Assembly (NCBI RefSeq): GCF_015354615.1
Contig: NZ_JACAVQ010000005.1
Span: forward strand, 62,001-126,000
Direction: 5' to 3'
Length of the DNA stretch: 64,000 nucleotides
Origin: Aliidiomarina indica
GTDB lineage: Bacteria > Pseudomonadota > Gammaproteobacteria > Enterobacterales > Alteromonadaceae
Shown piece after piece: positions 32,715 to 41,037 of the stretch. Below the pieces are notes generated by a model, which had not been told where the DNA came from, made no database searches, and was given only the letters and a program-made list of their open reading frames with translations. Made by a program: the position numbers and the translations under genes. Every line of letters starts with the position of its first letter. Position 1 is the first letter of the stretch.

Positions 32715-33248
32715 TTAGTACACTAATACCGCACGGCGGTTTTGTGACCAAGCACGCTCATTACTACCACGGGCAACTGGCTTCTCTTCACCGTAAGATA
32801 CAGTGGTGATCTGCGAAGATTGCACACCGAGGTTACGCATGTAGTCGCCTACTGCTTTCGCACGACGCTCGCCTAGGGCGATGTTGTACTCAGGCGTTCC
32901 ACGCTCATCTGTGTGGCCTTCGATCACAACAGATACCGACGGGTTACGCACTAAGTAGTCTGCATGCGCCGACAGCAGTTCCGCAAATTCGCTGCGAATT
33001 CCTGAGTCGTCGAAATCAAAATAGATGGTGGTTTCCTGACGAAGCTCAGCATAGCGCTGTTGGCGCTGCTCTTCTGGGCTACGCATACGATCTGCACCGC
33101 CAACTTCAACGCCACGGCGGTCTTGCGACGTTTGTGTATCCGTAGTTCCAGTGGTATCGCTGTCAGCATCTGGGGTGCTTGAACAGGCTGCAAGTGCTAA
33201 CACCGGGATGGCAAACGCCAGAGCTTTCACAACTTTATTTAACTGCAT
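32715..33248 (-). CDS. pal: Peptidoglycan-associated lipoprotein
   Basis: The product has 177 residues with a signal peptide and lipobox LALAACSS (lipidated Cys near residue 22), a low-complexity T/D-rich linker (DSDTTGTTDTQTSQD), then an OmpA-like domain. IYFDFDDSGIRSEF, VVIEGHTDERGTPEYNIALG and the following RRAKAV contain the aspartate and arginine that bind diaminopimelate. Pal ties the outer membrane to peptidoglycan and interacts with TolB. Length is normal. Confidence 0.95.
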   Translation of the reverse strand: MQLNKVVKALAFAIPVLALAACSSTPDADSDTTGTTDTQTSQDRRGVEVGGADRMRSPEEQRQQRYAELRQETTIYFDFDDSGIRSEFAELLSAHADYLVRNPSVSVVIEGHTDERGTPEYNIALGERRAKAVGDYMRNLGVQSSQITTVSYGEEKPVARGSNERAWSQNRRAVLVY

Positions 33249-33315
33249 GATTGCTGTCCTTTAACATTCGAGTTTGAAATAGTACAACCGTTATAAACTA
33301 ACATGTTTTAAATCA

Positions 33316-34668
33316 TCAGAGAAACGGTGACCAGGCCGGCGCTTTCACTTCGCCTTCGCGTGCAGGTAGGCGCGCCCGGAACCGTCCATCCATCGACACT
33401 AATGCCAAGACCTGACGATCTCGGTACGTTGTGCTGTAGATGATCATACTGCCATTTGGTGCAATGCTCGGAGACTCATCCAAGCTAGTCTGCGTCAACA
33501 CCTGTAAATTCCCACGGGGGAAGTCCTGACGAGCAATGTGGAATAAACCACCCGCTCGGTGAACCACCACAATTCCGTTCCCATCGGGCGTTACGTTTCC
33601 TCCGAGGTTAGATTCCCCCTCGAAGGTAATTCGATTTACTCGCTTTGTGTCTAAATCTACGCGATACACTTGCGCGCGACCACCTCTTTCTGAGGTAAAC
33701 ACTAAAGATTTTCCATCCGGCGTCCAGCTCGGTTCTGTATCGATGCGCCAATGGTCGGTTACTTTGGTTAAACGACGACTGGCGATATCCATGACATAGA
33801 TATCTGGGGCACCATCTTTCGATAATACCATGGCCATTTTTGTACCATCCGGCGACCAAGCTGGCGAACCATTAATGCCTGGGAATGATGTTAGTTTCTC
33901 ACGCTGGGTGGTGTAAATATCCTGAATAAATATTTCCGGACGACCATTCTCAAAGCTAACATAGGCCACTTTGTTGCCATCAGGAGACCACGTAGGCGAC
34001 ATCAACGGCTCTGGCGAGCGCAATAACACACGTTCGTTATACCCGTCGTAATCGGAAACCATGAGGTGATACGGGTTTTCCGCATCCCAATCAATATAAA
34101 CATAGGCGATGCGGGTTAAAAATGCGCCTCGCTCACCGGTTAATGCTTCGTAAACCACATCCGAGATGCGATGGGCATACTGGCGAAATTGATTCGGGCT
34201 CACCACCGAGCTACGCCCTTCAATAATATGGTCGTTGCTATTAATCAACTCACCATCCACCATGGCTTGCGCTGTGCCGCCGGTAATTTGACCGCGCAAC
34301 GGGTCAATTAACTCATAGGTCACTTGAAAGCGATTACCCGACAATGGGCTCACTTCACCGACCAATACCGCCTCTACTCCCAACCGGGCCCAGCGACTGT
34401 AATCAGCAATTTCGGTATCCTTGCCCGGTGTTGCCGGCAACTGATTGCGCGCAAGCGGGCTAAACTGACCGCTTCGGGTTAAGTCGGCGGCGATCACTTC
34501 TGCGAAGTCATAGGGTCTTTCCCCTTCGCCTAGCCATTGAAACGGTACAATCGCCAGTGGGCGGGCACGATCCTGACCTTCAGTGATCACGATCTCTAAC
34601 GTCGAGCCTTGGCCAAACGCAGTAAACGCGGCCATCCACACTAATAATCCTGCGAGTAAACGTTTCAT
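33316..34668 (-). CDS. tolB: Tol-Pal system protein TolB
   Basis: The periplasmic protein has 450 residues. A signal peptide (to about residue 20, AAFTAFGQ) is followed by an N-terminal alpha/beta domain and a six-bladed propeller whose WSPDG(N/T)K repeats are easy to see (for example [16 protein letters not shown] and [16 protein letters not shown]). It binds Pal and is displaced by TolA. Three in-frame starts (GTG 34674, ATG 34671, ATG 34668) follow one another; ATG 34668 has the best spacing (5 bp) to GGAG. Confidence 0.95.
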   Translation of the reverse strand: MKRLLAGLLVWMAAFTAFGQGSTLEIVITEGQDRARPLAIVPFQWLGEGERPYDFAEVIAADLTRSGQFSPLARNQLPATPGKDTEIADYSRWARLGVEAVLVGEVSPLSGNRFQVTYELIDPLRGQITGGTAQAMVDGELINSNDHIIEGRSSVVSPNQFRQYAHRISDVVYEALTGERGAFLTRIAYVYIDWDAENPYHLMVSDYDGYNERVLLRSPEPLMSPTWSPDGNKVAYVSFENGRPEIFIQDIYTTQREKLTSFPGINGSPAWSPDGTKMAMVLSKDGAPDIYVMDIASRRLTKVTDHWRIDTEPSWTPDGKSLVFTSERGGRAQVYRVDLDTKRVNRITFEGESNLGGNVTPDGNGIVVVHRAGGLFHIARQDFPRGNLQVLTQTSLDESPSIAPNGSMIIYSTTYRDRQVLALVSMDGRFRARLPAREGEVKAPAWSPFL

Positions 34669-34680
34669 CATCACTCCAAT

Positions 34681-35589
34681 TTAATCAAAACGCGGTTCGA
34701 ACCGCATCGTAAAACTTCTAAACTGTGCTGCCACATCAGGGTCATCTGACATCGGCAAATTACCGGCCCGCATTACCGCAGCCCGTGCTGAATCACATAC
34801 CGCGCGGTCGCCATCGCCGGCCTGAACATTAGTTACAAAGCCATCGCGCGCCAAACTAATAGTCAATACACAAGACTGCCCGCGCATACTTGAACTGGTA
34901 ATCCAGTGGCGCTGCACCGTGGCCCGAATGAGTGCTTGATAGCGCTCCACTTCGGTCATCACGCGTTGTTGCCGCACCCGAGCCCGCTCCGCTTGCTCGC
35001 GTTCAAGACGCTCTTGGATCTGCCGCTCTCGCTCAGCGCGCTCGCGCGCTTCTTGTTCCTGCCGTTGCCGCTCTTCTTCGCGACGCTGACGTTCCGCTTC
35101 CGCCTGACGTTCTTGCTCACGCTGACGCTCTAGCCGCTCAGCTGCTTCTTGGCGTTGACGTTCAGCTTGCGCGGCTTCTTCACGTGCCCGTTGCGTTTGC
35201 TGTTCCGCTTGCTGACGATCACGCTCTTGCTGCTCGCGCTGCGCCTGCAGTTCCCGCGCACGCTGCTGCTCTCGCTGCCGCTGCTGTTCCGCTTCTCGAG
35301 CACGCCGTTCAATATCGGCAACACGCTGCTCTTCGGCACGGCGCTCTGCATCGCGTTGTTGCTGCAACCGTTGCACTTGCTCTTGTAGCCGGCTCTCGTC
35401 TACCGCTACCGCCTCAACAATATCCACTTCCGGCGCCGCAAACTCAGGCTGCGCCAAGGTATCTGTTGCCGGCGTAAATTCCATACTGACCAAAAGCAGC
35501 GCCCCGATCACCACGTGCAGCCCGACCGAATAACCGATGGGCTGCCAAGGAATGGCTCCTGCTTTTACCACGTTCTTCATCTGTTTCAT
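34681..35589 (-). CDS. tolA: Tol-Pal system protein TolA, with an Arg/Glu/Gln-rich domain II
   Basis: The product has 302 residues. It has one transmembrane helix near the N-terminus (about 18-36), a long helical domain II (about 60-215) made almost only of R, E, Q and A (for example RRAEEQRVADIERRAREAEQ), and a C-terminal globular domain with CVLTISLARDGFVTNVQAGDG and a Cys pair. E. coli TolA domain II is richer in Ala and Lys, so this one is unusually arginine- and glutamine-rich. It spans the periplasm and uses proton energy from TolQR. Start and TolR stop overlap (TAATG). Confidence 0.93.
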   Translation of the reverse strand: MKQMKNVVKAGAIPWQPIGYSVGLHVVIGALLLVSMEFTPATDTLAQPEFAAPEVDIVEAVAVDESRLQEQVQRLQQQRDAERRAEEQRVADIERRAREAEQQRQREQQRARELQAQREQQERDRQQAEQQTQRAREEAAQAERQRQEAAERLERQREQERQAEAERQRREEERQRQEQEARERAERERQIQERLEREQAERARVRQQRVMTEVERYQALIRATVQRHWITSSSMRGQSCVLTISLARDGFVTNVQAGDGDRAVCDSARAAVMRAGNLPMSDDPDVAAQFRSFTMRFEPRFD

Positions 35590-36017
35590 TACTCCGGCGG
35601 CTGCGTCATCAAGCCCACTTTCGGGGCTCCCGCTCGCTGCAATAATACCATGAGTTGGACCACTTGCGCATAGGCCACTTGACCATCACCGCGCACTACC
35701 ACAGGTGTTTCTGGATCCAACTGCAAATGGGCTGCCACCAAGGTTGCCAAATCGACCGCTGACATTGGCGCATCCTGATTGTCACCCATATTCAAAAAAT
35801 AGTTACCCTCGCGATCAACCGTTGCTACTAACGGTTGACGGTTATCGTCGGGCAAAGGTTCCGCATCAGCCCGCGGCAGCTCCACATCCACACCCTGAGT
35901 GATCAGCGGGGCGGCCACCATAAAGATAATTAACAGCACCAGCATGACGTCGATATAAGGTACAACGTTCATCTCTGACATGGCTTTGCGCTTGCGGCGC
36001 TGGATAAAGGCCTCCAT
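35589..36017 (-). CDS. tolR: Tol-Pal system protein TolR
   Basis: The product has 142 residues. The single helix MNVVPYIDVMLVLLIIFMVA contains the essential membrane aspartate (near residue 24) that carries protons in the TolQR motor. The periplasmic domain ends with the usual VQLMVLLQRAGAPKVGLMTQ. It is homologous to ExbD, but the position between tolQ and tolA fixes its identity. Length is normal. Confidence 0.95.
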   Translation of the reverse strand: MEAFIQRRKRKAMSEMNVVPYIDVMLVLLIIFMVAAPLITQGVDVELPRADAEPLPDDNRQPLVATVDREGNYFLNMGDNQDAPMSAVDLATLVAAHLQLDPETPVVVRGDGQVAYAQVVQLMVLLQRAGAPKVGLMTQPPE

Positions 36018-36019
36018 GA

Positions 36020-36739
36020 TTAGGCCTCCTGCCCCTGCGATAACGGGCTATTGGTCGCCGCGGTGCCGCCCATGGTCTGGCGCTGCAAAATCGACGTAAA
36101 CTCTTCGGCAAAGTTAATGTAGTTGCCGTCGATAGAACCCACTTGCGCAGAGAATTTGTTGTATGCAATAACCGCTGGAATCGCTGCAAAGAGACCCATC
36201 GCCGTTGCAACCAATGCCTCGGCAATACCTGGAGCGACCATTTGCAGTGTAGCTTGCTGCACCGAGCCAAGGGCGATAAAGGCGTTCATAATCCCCCAAA
36301 CCGTACCAAACAGGCCCACATAAGGACTGATTGAACCGATGGTAGCGAGCACCGATAAATGGGTTTCCAAGCGATCCATTTCTCGCGAGTGAGCTACCCG
36401 CATCGCCCGTTGAGTACCGGCCATCACCATCACACCGTCGGCATTTCGTACCTGACGCAGGCGCGCAAATTCACGAAAGCCAGAGTGAAATAAATGTTCG
36501 GTGCCTTGGATTTTCTTACCTTTGGCACTTACTTCTTTGTATAACTTGGCTAAATCGACACCCGACCAGAAACGCTCCTCGAACTTATGCGCTTCTTGTT
36601 CCGCTTGTTGCAATACTTTGCGACGTTGGAAGATCAGTGCCCATGACAAAATTGACATCAGCACGAGCAGAATCATAACCAGCTGTACAACCAAACTGGC
36701 TTCTAAAAATAAATCAAAAAAGGATAATTCAGCTTCCAC
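36020..36739 (-). CDS. tolQ: Tol-Pal system protein TolQ
   Basis: The product has 239 residues with three membrane helices (about 14-36, 135-155 and 170-190), a cytoplasmic loop and the family segments LSVLATIGSISPYVGLFGTV and GIAEALVATAMGLFAAIPAV. It forms the pentameric stator-like proton channel around the TolR helix. The start is GTG 36739 inside the end of ybgC, 9 bp after GAGG, an 11-bp overlap suggesting coupling. Confidence 0.95.
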   Translation of the reverse strand: MEAELSFFDLFLEASLVVQLVMILLVLMSILSWALIFQRRKVLQQAEQEAHKFEERFWSGVDLAKLYKEVSAKGKKIQGTEHLFHSGFREFARLRQVRNADGVMVMAGTQRAMRVAHSREMDRLETHLSVLATIGSISPYVGLFGTVWGIMNAFIALGSVQQATLQMVAPGIAEALVATAMGLFAAIPAVIAYNKFSAQVGSIDGNYINFAEEFTSILQRQTMGGTAATNSPLSQGQEA

Positions 36740-37130
36740 GTCCGATAACCTCTAGAATTGGACCGGGGATCGCCACCGGCTTCATCGTATGTAAATTCAC
36801 ACAGGCGGCTTTTACATCAGCTACACATAAAAGCTCGCCCGCGGCATTAAAAACTTGTTGCTGGCACTCAATAGAGGCGCGACGGATTCGTTTTGGTTCC
36901 ACCGTGACGGTCAGGGTATCGTTAAACCGTGCCGGCGCCTGCAGATCTAGGGCCACATGACGTACCACGAAACCAATCCCTTGCTGCAACCATATATCTT
37001 GCTCCACACCCGCTGCACGAAGCCATTCCGTGCGCGCTCGCTCACAGAACTTCAGGTAATTGGCGTAGTAGACAATACCGCCTGCGTCCGTATCTTCGTA
37101 ATACACACGAACGGGCCAAGAAAAATCCAC
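36729..37130 (-). CDS. ybgC: Acyl-CoA thioesterase YbgC
   Basis: This 133-residue hotdog enzyme is encoded first in tol-pal operons. The signature VRVYYEDTDAGGIVYYANYL includes the catalytic aspartate (near residue 15), and LKFCERARTEWLRAAG follows. It hydrolyses acyl-CoA or acyl-ACP thioesters and associates with phospholipid synthesis enzymes. The start is uncertain: GTG 37130 or TTG 37133, both 5-8 bp after GGGGGAG; the frame is open further upstream but without family similarity. Confidence 0.88.
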   Translation of the reverse strand: MDFSWPVRVYYEDTDAGGIVYYANYLKFCERARTEWLRAAGVEQDIWLQQGIGFVVRHVALDLQAPARFNDTLTVTVEPKRIRRASIECQQQVFNAAGELLCVADVKAACVNLHTMKPVAIPGPILEVIGRGS

Positions 37131-37226
37131 CAACCTCACTCCCCCTATGAGCCATTGGTTGCAACAGCAACGTACTATATCGCAGTTACGCGCACAAATT
37201 AAAGAGCCCACGCCACGAATGCGTTA

Positions 37227-37396
37227 AACAATTCCGCCCCTGGGGTGAAACTCTGTTTTCGTCCCTTTTCAAAACTCAAAAAAACGCCGCTCCGCATGGG
37301 CTACAACAGTTCCGCCCCTGGGGTATAACTCTGTTTTCGTCCCGTTTTACACCCCGCGAAACCCGTTCCACCCCTAGGGCGGAACTCTGTTCTATA
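37227..37396 (+). repeat. Palindromic intergenic repeats, copies 7, 8 and 9
   Basis: Copy 7 (37227-37265): ATTCCGCCCCTGGGGTGAAA. Copy 8 (37303-37343): AGTTCCGCCCCTGGGGTATA. Copy 9 (37363-37396): GTTCCACCCCTAGGGCGGAAC, the most symmetric. All have the same orientation and keep the CTCTGTTTTCGTCC-type tail, shortened in copy 9. Spacing is about 76 and 60 bp. They lie above the tol-pal operon on its 5' side, the only cluster in the window not obviously at gene 3' ends. Confidence 0.8.
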
Positions 37397-37602
37397 AATG
37401 GTGCAATATCGACGCTATGACATTATCCTAGCAGAAGAGTTTCACCAGACTTTTTTTAATCTTTAAAAATTACAGAAGAATTACAAAAATAGCGAAATTA
37501 AAAGAGTTAGAGGGATTTGTTAAAGAAAAGTTGTTTGTTTTTTATTCTATACAAACTTTTAACACATTATTTTTTCTAATGCGAAATGGCAGTTTTTCTC
37601 GC

Positions 37603-37630
37603 TTGAGACTGGTCGGATAACCCCTATAAT
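37603..37630 (+). promoter_or_regulatory. Strong sigma70-type promoter of a candidate small RNA
   Basis: TTGAGA (37603-37608), 16-bp spacer, and a perfect TATAAT (37625-37630), embedded in AT-rich DNA. No protein gene begins downstream on this strand. Confidence 0.65.
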
Positions 37631-37636
37631 ACGCCC

Positions 37637-37808
37637 CATGTTCAGGGCAACGCTCTGACAACCAGTTTTAAGGATCGATTGTCGCTTTCCTTAATACGGT
37701 GAAACAGATGAACGGATAAACATCTTTTTCATCGGTAGTTCCTGGATTTAACTTCCTCCTTGTTGTTGTTACAACTTCGCCCACTCATCCTTGAGTGGGC
37801 TTTTTTTT
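37637..37808 (+). ncRNA. Candidate small RNA of about 170 nt with intrinsic terminator
   Basis: A strong promoter (37603-37630) is followed 172 bp later by a textbook terminator. Inside are several possible hairpins: TCAGGGC..GCTCTGA, AAGGA..TCCTT, and GATGAACGGATAAACATC whose loop exposes ACGGA. Three GGA motifs lie in or near loops, which recalls CsrA/RsmA-binding RNAs, but the number is low and this is only an inference. No long open frame or ribosome site is present. I do not recognise it as 6S, 4.5S, tmRNA or RNase P RNA. The 5' end is estimated from the -10 box. Confidence 0.55.
37779..37808 (+). terminator. Intrinsic terminator of the candidate small RNA
   Basis: GCCCACTC pairs with GAGTGGGC around the loop ATCCTT, followed by eight T. 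Confidence 0.85.
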
Positions 37809-37829
37809 GCGTTTCATTTACGCAGCGCG

Positions 37830-38046
37830 TGGTGACATTCCTGATCCCGTGTGCGCATACGGCAACGAACCATCGCGGTGCGTTAGCGATGGGATACGGG
37901 ATTAGGACATGGTGCCGAGCGGGTGTGCGCGGCATGGATGCCGCGCCCAAGCTTACAGGGATGTACTTGCAGCGTCCCGCGCGGTGGCATTCCTGACCCC
38001 GTGTCCGCATGCGGCAACGAACCATTGCGTTGCGTTGGCTACGGTT
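37830..38046. repeat. REP-like element upstream of the ruvB 3' end
   Basis: It contains GTGTGCGCGGCATGGATGCC and GCGCCCAAGCTTACAGGGAT blocks (CGCGGCAT/ATGCCGCG hairpin), flanked by diverged AACGAACCATCGCGGTGCGT-type arms and CATTCCTGAC-CCCGTGTCCGCAT boxes on each side. It ends in CATTGCGTTGCGTTGGCTAC. It is the same family as the units before galU. The ruvB stop codon (TAG on the minus strand, 38041-38039) belongs to the terminal GTAGCCAACGC. Confidence 0.75.
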
Positions 38047-39052
38047 TCAGGCCGAAATGGGTGTAGGCATGGGGGGTGGCAATACGTCCGCGCGGGGTGC
38101 GTTGAATAAAGCCTTGTTGGATTAGGTAGGGTTCGAGCACATCTTCAATGGTATCTTTTTCTTCACCAATAGCAGCGGCCAGGTTTTCTAGACCCACGGG
38201 GCCACCCATAAATTTCTCGATAATCGCTCTGAGTAGTTTGCGATCCATATAATCGAAGCCGGCTTTGTCGACGTCGACCATATCCAGCGCGGCTGCTGCA
38301 ACCTCAGCGGTAATTGGACCGCTTGATTTTACTTGCGCGAAATCACGCACTCGGCGCAACAAACGATTGGCAATACGGGGCGTTCCTCGCGAACGAGCGG
38401 CTACTTCACGGGCACCATCGTCGGCTAATTCCATCGTTAAAAAAGCCGCGGAGCGACGCACAATAGTAGTGAGTTCATCCACCGAATAAAACTCGAGACG
38501 CTGGACAATGCCAAAGCGATCACGGAGTGGCGAGGTGAGCGCTCCCGCACGCGTGGTGGCACCCACTAAGGTAAACGGCGGTAAATCAAGCTTAATCGAG
38601 CGCGCTGCTGGCCCTTCGCCGATCATAATATCGAGCTGATAATCTTCCATGGCTGGATAGAGCACTTCTTCCACCACGGGGCTCAGACGATGTATTTCAT
38701 CAATAAACAACACATCATGCGGTTCTAGGTTCGTTAGCAGGGCCGCCAAATCACCGGCTTTCTCTAACACAGGCCCTGATGTGGTTTTAATGCCCACACC
38801 CATTTCGTTGGCTACAATATTTGCCAACGTGGTTTTACCCAAGCCGGGCGGGCCGAAAATAAGTACATGATCAAGGGCATCGTCGCGCCCACGGGCCGCT
38901 TCGATATAAATTTCTAATTGCTCCACCACGTGTGCCTGACCGGTGTAGTCGGCAAGCCGCTTCGGGCGAATGGCACGATCGATGACTTCATCCTCTCCAG
39001 TGGCTTTCGCTTGGACAGGACGTTCTGGCATCATACGATCCGCTTCAATCAT
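38039..39052 (-). CDS. ruvB: Holliday junction branch migration ATPase RuvB
   Basis: This AAA+ motor has 337 residues. The Walker A is [12 protein letters not shown] (near 63), Walker B is [10 protein letters not shown], sensor 1 is LVGATTRAG, and the arginine finger region is LRDRFG. The C-terminal winged helix ends [19 protein letters not shown]. It drives branch migration of Holliday junctions together with RuvA. It is the last gene of yebC-ruvC-ruvA-ruvB, and its TAG stop is part of a REP hairpin. Confidence 0.97.
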   Translation of the reverse strand: MIEADRMMPERPVQAKATGEDEVIDRAIRPKRLADYTGQAHVVEQLEIYIEAARGRDDALDHVLIFGPPGLGKTTLANIVANEMGVGIKTTSGPVLEKAGDLAALLTNLEPHDVLFIDEIHRLSPVVEEVLYPAMEDYQLDIMIGEGPAARSIKLDLPPFTLVGATTRAGALTSPLRDRFGIVQRLEFYSVDELTTIVRRSAAFLTMELADDGAREVAARSRGTPRIANRLLRRVRDFAQVKSSGPITAEVAAAALDMVDVDKAGFDYMDRKLLRAIIEKFMGGPVGLENLAAAIGEEKDTIEDVLEPYLIQQGFIQRTPRGRIATPHAYTHFGLKP

Positions 39053-39067
39053 GGTTTATTCCTGAAT

Positions 39068-39691
39068 TTACATCATGGCTTTTAAGGCAGCACGAATCAT
39101 ATCTTCCGCGCTCATGGCATCAGTTGCAACCTGCTTCACTACTTTAGTGGCCTGATTTTCTTTATAGCCGAGTGCCAACAACGCGCTCATCGCTTCGTCT
39201 CGAGCACTAGCAGCAGGCGTGCGCTCAATGTCGTTTATATACGGCGCCGTGCCTTTTAATCCGCCGGTATCAAAATCAGCACCGGTGAAATCTTTGAGGC
39301 GATCTCTCATTTCAACCAACAAACGTTCTGCGGTTTTTTTGCCAACACCGGGAATCTTCACCAAGGTGGTTAAATCGCCCTGACGCACCGACTGAATAAA
39401 CTGGTTGGCACTCATACCCGACATAATGCCCAGTGCCATCTTCGGGCCAACGCCTTGCGCTTTAATTAACAAGCGAAACAACGCACGCTCATCGGCATTA
39501 TTAAAACCAAACAACAATTGGGCATCTTCGCGCACCACAAAATGTGTCCATAAGGTAACGGACGCGCCAATCTCAGGAAGGTCGTAAAAACATGTCATGG
39601 GCAAGTGCACTTCATAGCCCACCCCGTTTACGTCGAGCAGCAACTCAGGTGCGTGTTTGGCTACAATAGTGCCGTGCAAGCGTCCTATCAC
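39068..39691 (-). CDS. ruvA: Holliday junction DNA helicase subunit RuvA
   Basis: The product has 207 residues. An N-terminal OB fold ([20 protein letters not shown]) is followed by two helix-hairpin-helix motifs ([39 protein letters not shown]) and domain III at the C-terminus ([16 protein letters not shown]) that contacts RuvB. The tetramer clamps the four-way junction. It lies 16 bp before ruvB and about 45 bp after ruvC on the same strand. Confidence 0.97.
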   Translation of the reverse strand: MIGRLHGTIVAKHAPELLLDVNGVGYEVHLPMTCFYDLPEIGASVTLWTHFVVREDAQLLFGFNNADERALFRLLIKAQGVGPKMALGIMSGMSANQFIQSVRQGDLTTLVKIPGVGKKTAERLLVEMRDRLKDFTGADFDTGGLKGTAPYINDIERTPAASARDEAMSALLALGYKENQATKVVKQVATDAMSAEDMIRAALKAMM

Positions 39692-39737
39692 AGTAAAATC
39701 CCGTTGTTGTTATTGGTCTATGTTTATCATAGCGAAA

Positions 39738-40238
39738 CTATCGCCACTGCACACCTGTATTGTGCGCATGACAAATCGCAACGGCCAGCGCATCGGCAGC
39801 GTCCGCTTGCGGCATACGAGGTAACTTAAGCAGTTGCTTTACCATGTGCTGCACCTGCTCTTTATCGGCACCGCCGGTACCCACAACCGCCTGCTTCACC
39901 GCCCGCGCCGCGTACTCTTCTACCGCCAGTCCCGCCACTGCAGCGGCCACGATAGCAGCGCCCCGCGCCTGCCCCAGCTTTAATGCCGAATCGGGATTGC
40001 GAGCCATAAACACTTGTTCGATAGCAAAGTCGGTTGGATGGAACTGCTGAATAAGTTCGCTCACGCCATCGTGAATCATTTTCAAGCGCGTGGCCAAGGT
40101 AATGGACGTCGAGCCTCCGGCCCGCGCCAGCTTAATACAGCCACTGCCTAGATAGCTTAAACGCGAGCCATCCTGCTGAATCACCCCATAGCCGGTAATT
40201 CGGCTGCCGGGGTCGATACCCAAAATGATTCGCGTCAT
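39738..40238 (-). CDS. ruvC: Crossover junction endodeoxyribonuclease RuvC
   Basis: This resolvase of 166 residues has an RNase H fold. The acidic catalytic residues are visible in [15 protein letters not shown] (Asp7), [19 protein letters not shown] (Glu66) and [16 protein letters not shown] (the C-terminal pair of Asp). It cuts Holliday junctions symmetrically after RuvAB migration. It follows yebC by 7 bp. Confidence 0.97.
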   Translation of the reverse strand: MTRIILGIDPGSRITGYGVIQQDGSRLSYLGSGCIKLARAGGSTSITLATRLKMIHDGVSELIQQFHPTDFAIEQVFMARNPDSALKLGQARGAAIVAAAVAGLAVEEYAARAVKQAVVGTGGADKEQVQHMVKQLLKLPRMPQADAADALAVAICHAHNTGVQWR

Positions 40239-40244
40239 AAATTG

Positions 40245-40982
40245 TTAGTCCCAAGCTGAATCAGGAAGCTCAGCATTATGATAGACGTTTTGTACGTCAT
40301 CTAAATCATCGAGCATATCGATCAGTTTTACCACGGTTTTTGCGGTGTCGTCATCTACTTCGGCTTTGGTGGCTGGTACCTGCGTCACTTCTGCATTATC
40401 GGCGGCAAAACCCGCCTGATCGAGCGCATCTTTCACCGCGCCAAAATTCTCTGGGGTGGTAAATACATCAAAAGATTCATCAGCGTAACCCACCACATCT
40501 TCGGCGCCCGCCTCTAACGCTGCTTCCATCAGCTCATCTTCACTCACGCCGGGGGCGAAACTCAGCGCCCCACGCTTACTAAATAAATAAGCAACGCTGC
40601 CATCGGTGCCTAAGTTACCACCACATTTGCTAAACGCATGGCGCACATCTGACACCGTGCGATTGCGATTATCAGACATACATTCAAGCATGATAGCCAC
40701 ACCACCGGGCCCGTAGCCTTCATAGGTGATTTCTTCCACGTTATCGCCATCGAGCTGACCCGCGCCTCGTTTAATCGCAGTGTCGATAGTGTCCCGTTTC
40801 ATGTTGTTGGATAAGGCTTTATCAATCGCTGCCCGAAGGCGCGGATTGGTTTCAGGATCGGCGGCGCCGGTGCGTGACGACACGGTGATTTCCCGAATTA
40901 GCTTGGTGAAAATTTTGCCGCGCTTAGCATCTTGCGCGGCTTTACGGTGTTTAATGTTGGCCCATTTCGAGTGACCTGCCAT
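40245..40982 (-). CDS. yebC: YebC/PmpR-family protein (TACO1)
   Basis: The protein has 245 residues and starts [20 protein letters not shown], the invariant N-terminus of the family. [21 protein letters not shown] is the second conserved block. Members act as DNA-binding regulators or as translation factors that help ribosomes through proline-rich stretches. Its position directly ahead of ruvC is the common gammaproteobacterial order. Confidence 0.95.
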   Translation of the reverse strand: MAGHSKWANIKHRKAAQDAKRGKIFTKLIREITVSSRTGAADPETNPRLRAAIDKALSNNMKRDTIDTAIKRGAGQLDGDNVEEITYEGYGPGGVAIMLECMSDNRNRTVSDVRHAFSKCGGNLGTDGSVAYLFSKRGALSFAPGVSEDELMEAALEAGAEDVVGYADESFDVFTTPENFGAVKDALDQAGFAADNAEVTQVPATKAEVDDDTAKTVVKLIDMLDDLDDVQNVYHNAELPDSAWD

Positions 40983-41037
40983 AAATAGCTTCCTCTCGAT
41001 ATTTCGTGCAAAAGTGCCGCGCTCTTTGCGCGCGGCT

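Larger units (their letters stand above)
37131..38038. other. Long stretch without protein genes: repeats, candidate small RNA, REP element
   Basis: From the ybgC side this contains three palindromic repeats (37227-37396), about 160 bp of very AT-rich DNA (37430-37600), a promoter-terminator pair bounding a candidate RNA (37603-37808), and a REP-like element (about 37830 onward) that runs into the ruvB stop codon. The ybgC-tol operon promoter should lie just above 37131 on the minus strand but I cannot pick it out. Short open frames here overlap repeats and have no ribosome sites. Confidence 0.6.

Noticed and set aside
34932-35477. 181-codon open frame on the plus strand opposite tolA
   Set aside because: It is the complement of the repetitive Arg/Glu/Gln codons of TolA domain II. 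The product is an Ala/Leu/Pro-rich low-complexity string without a ribosome site.
37737-37808. Riboswitch or leader for a downstream gene
   Set aside because: The terminator is followed on the same strand by REP sequence and by genes on the opposite strand, so no gene could be controlled in cis.
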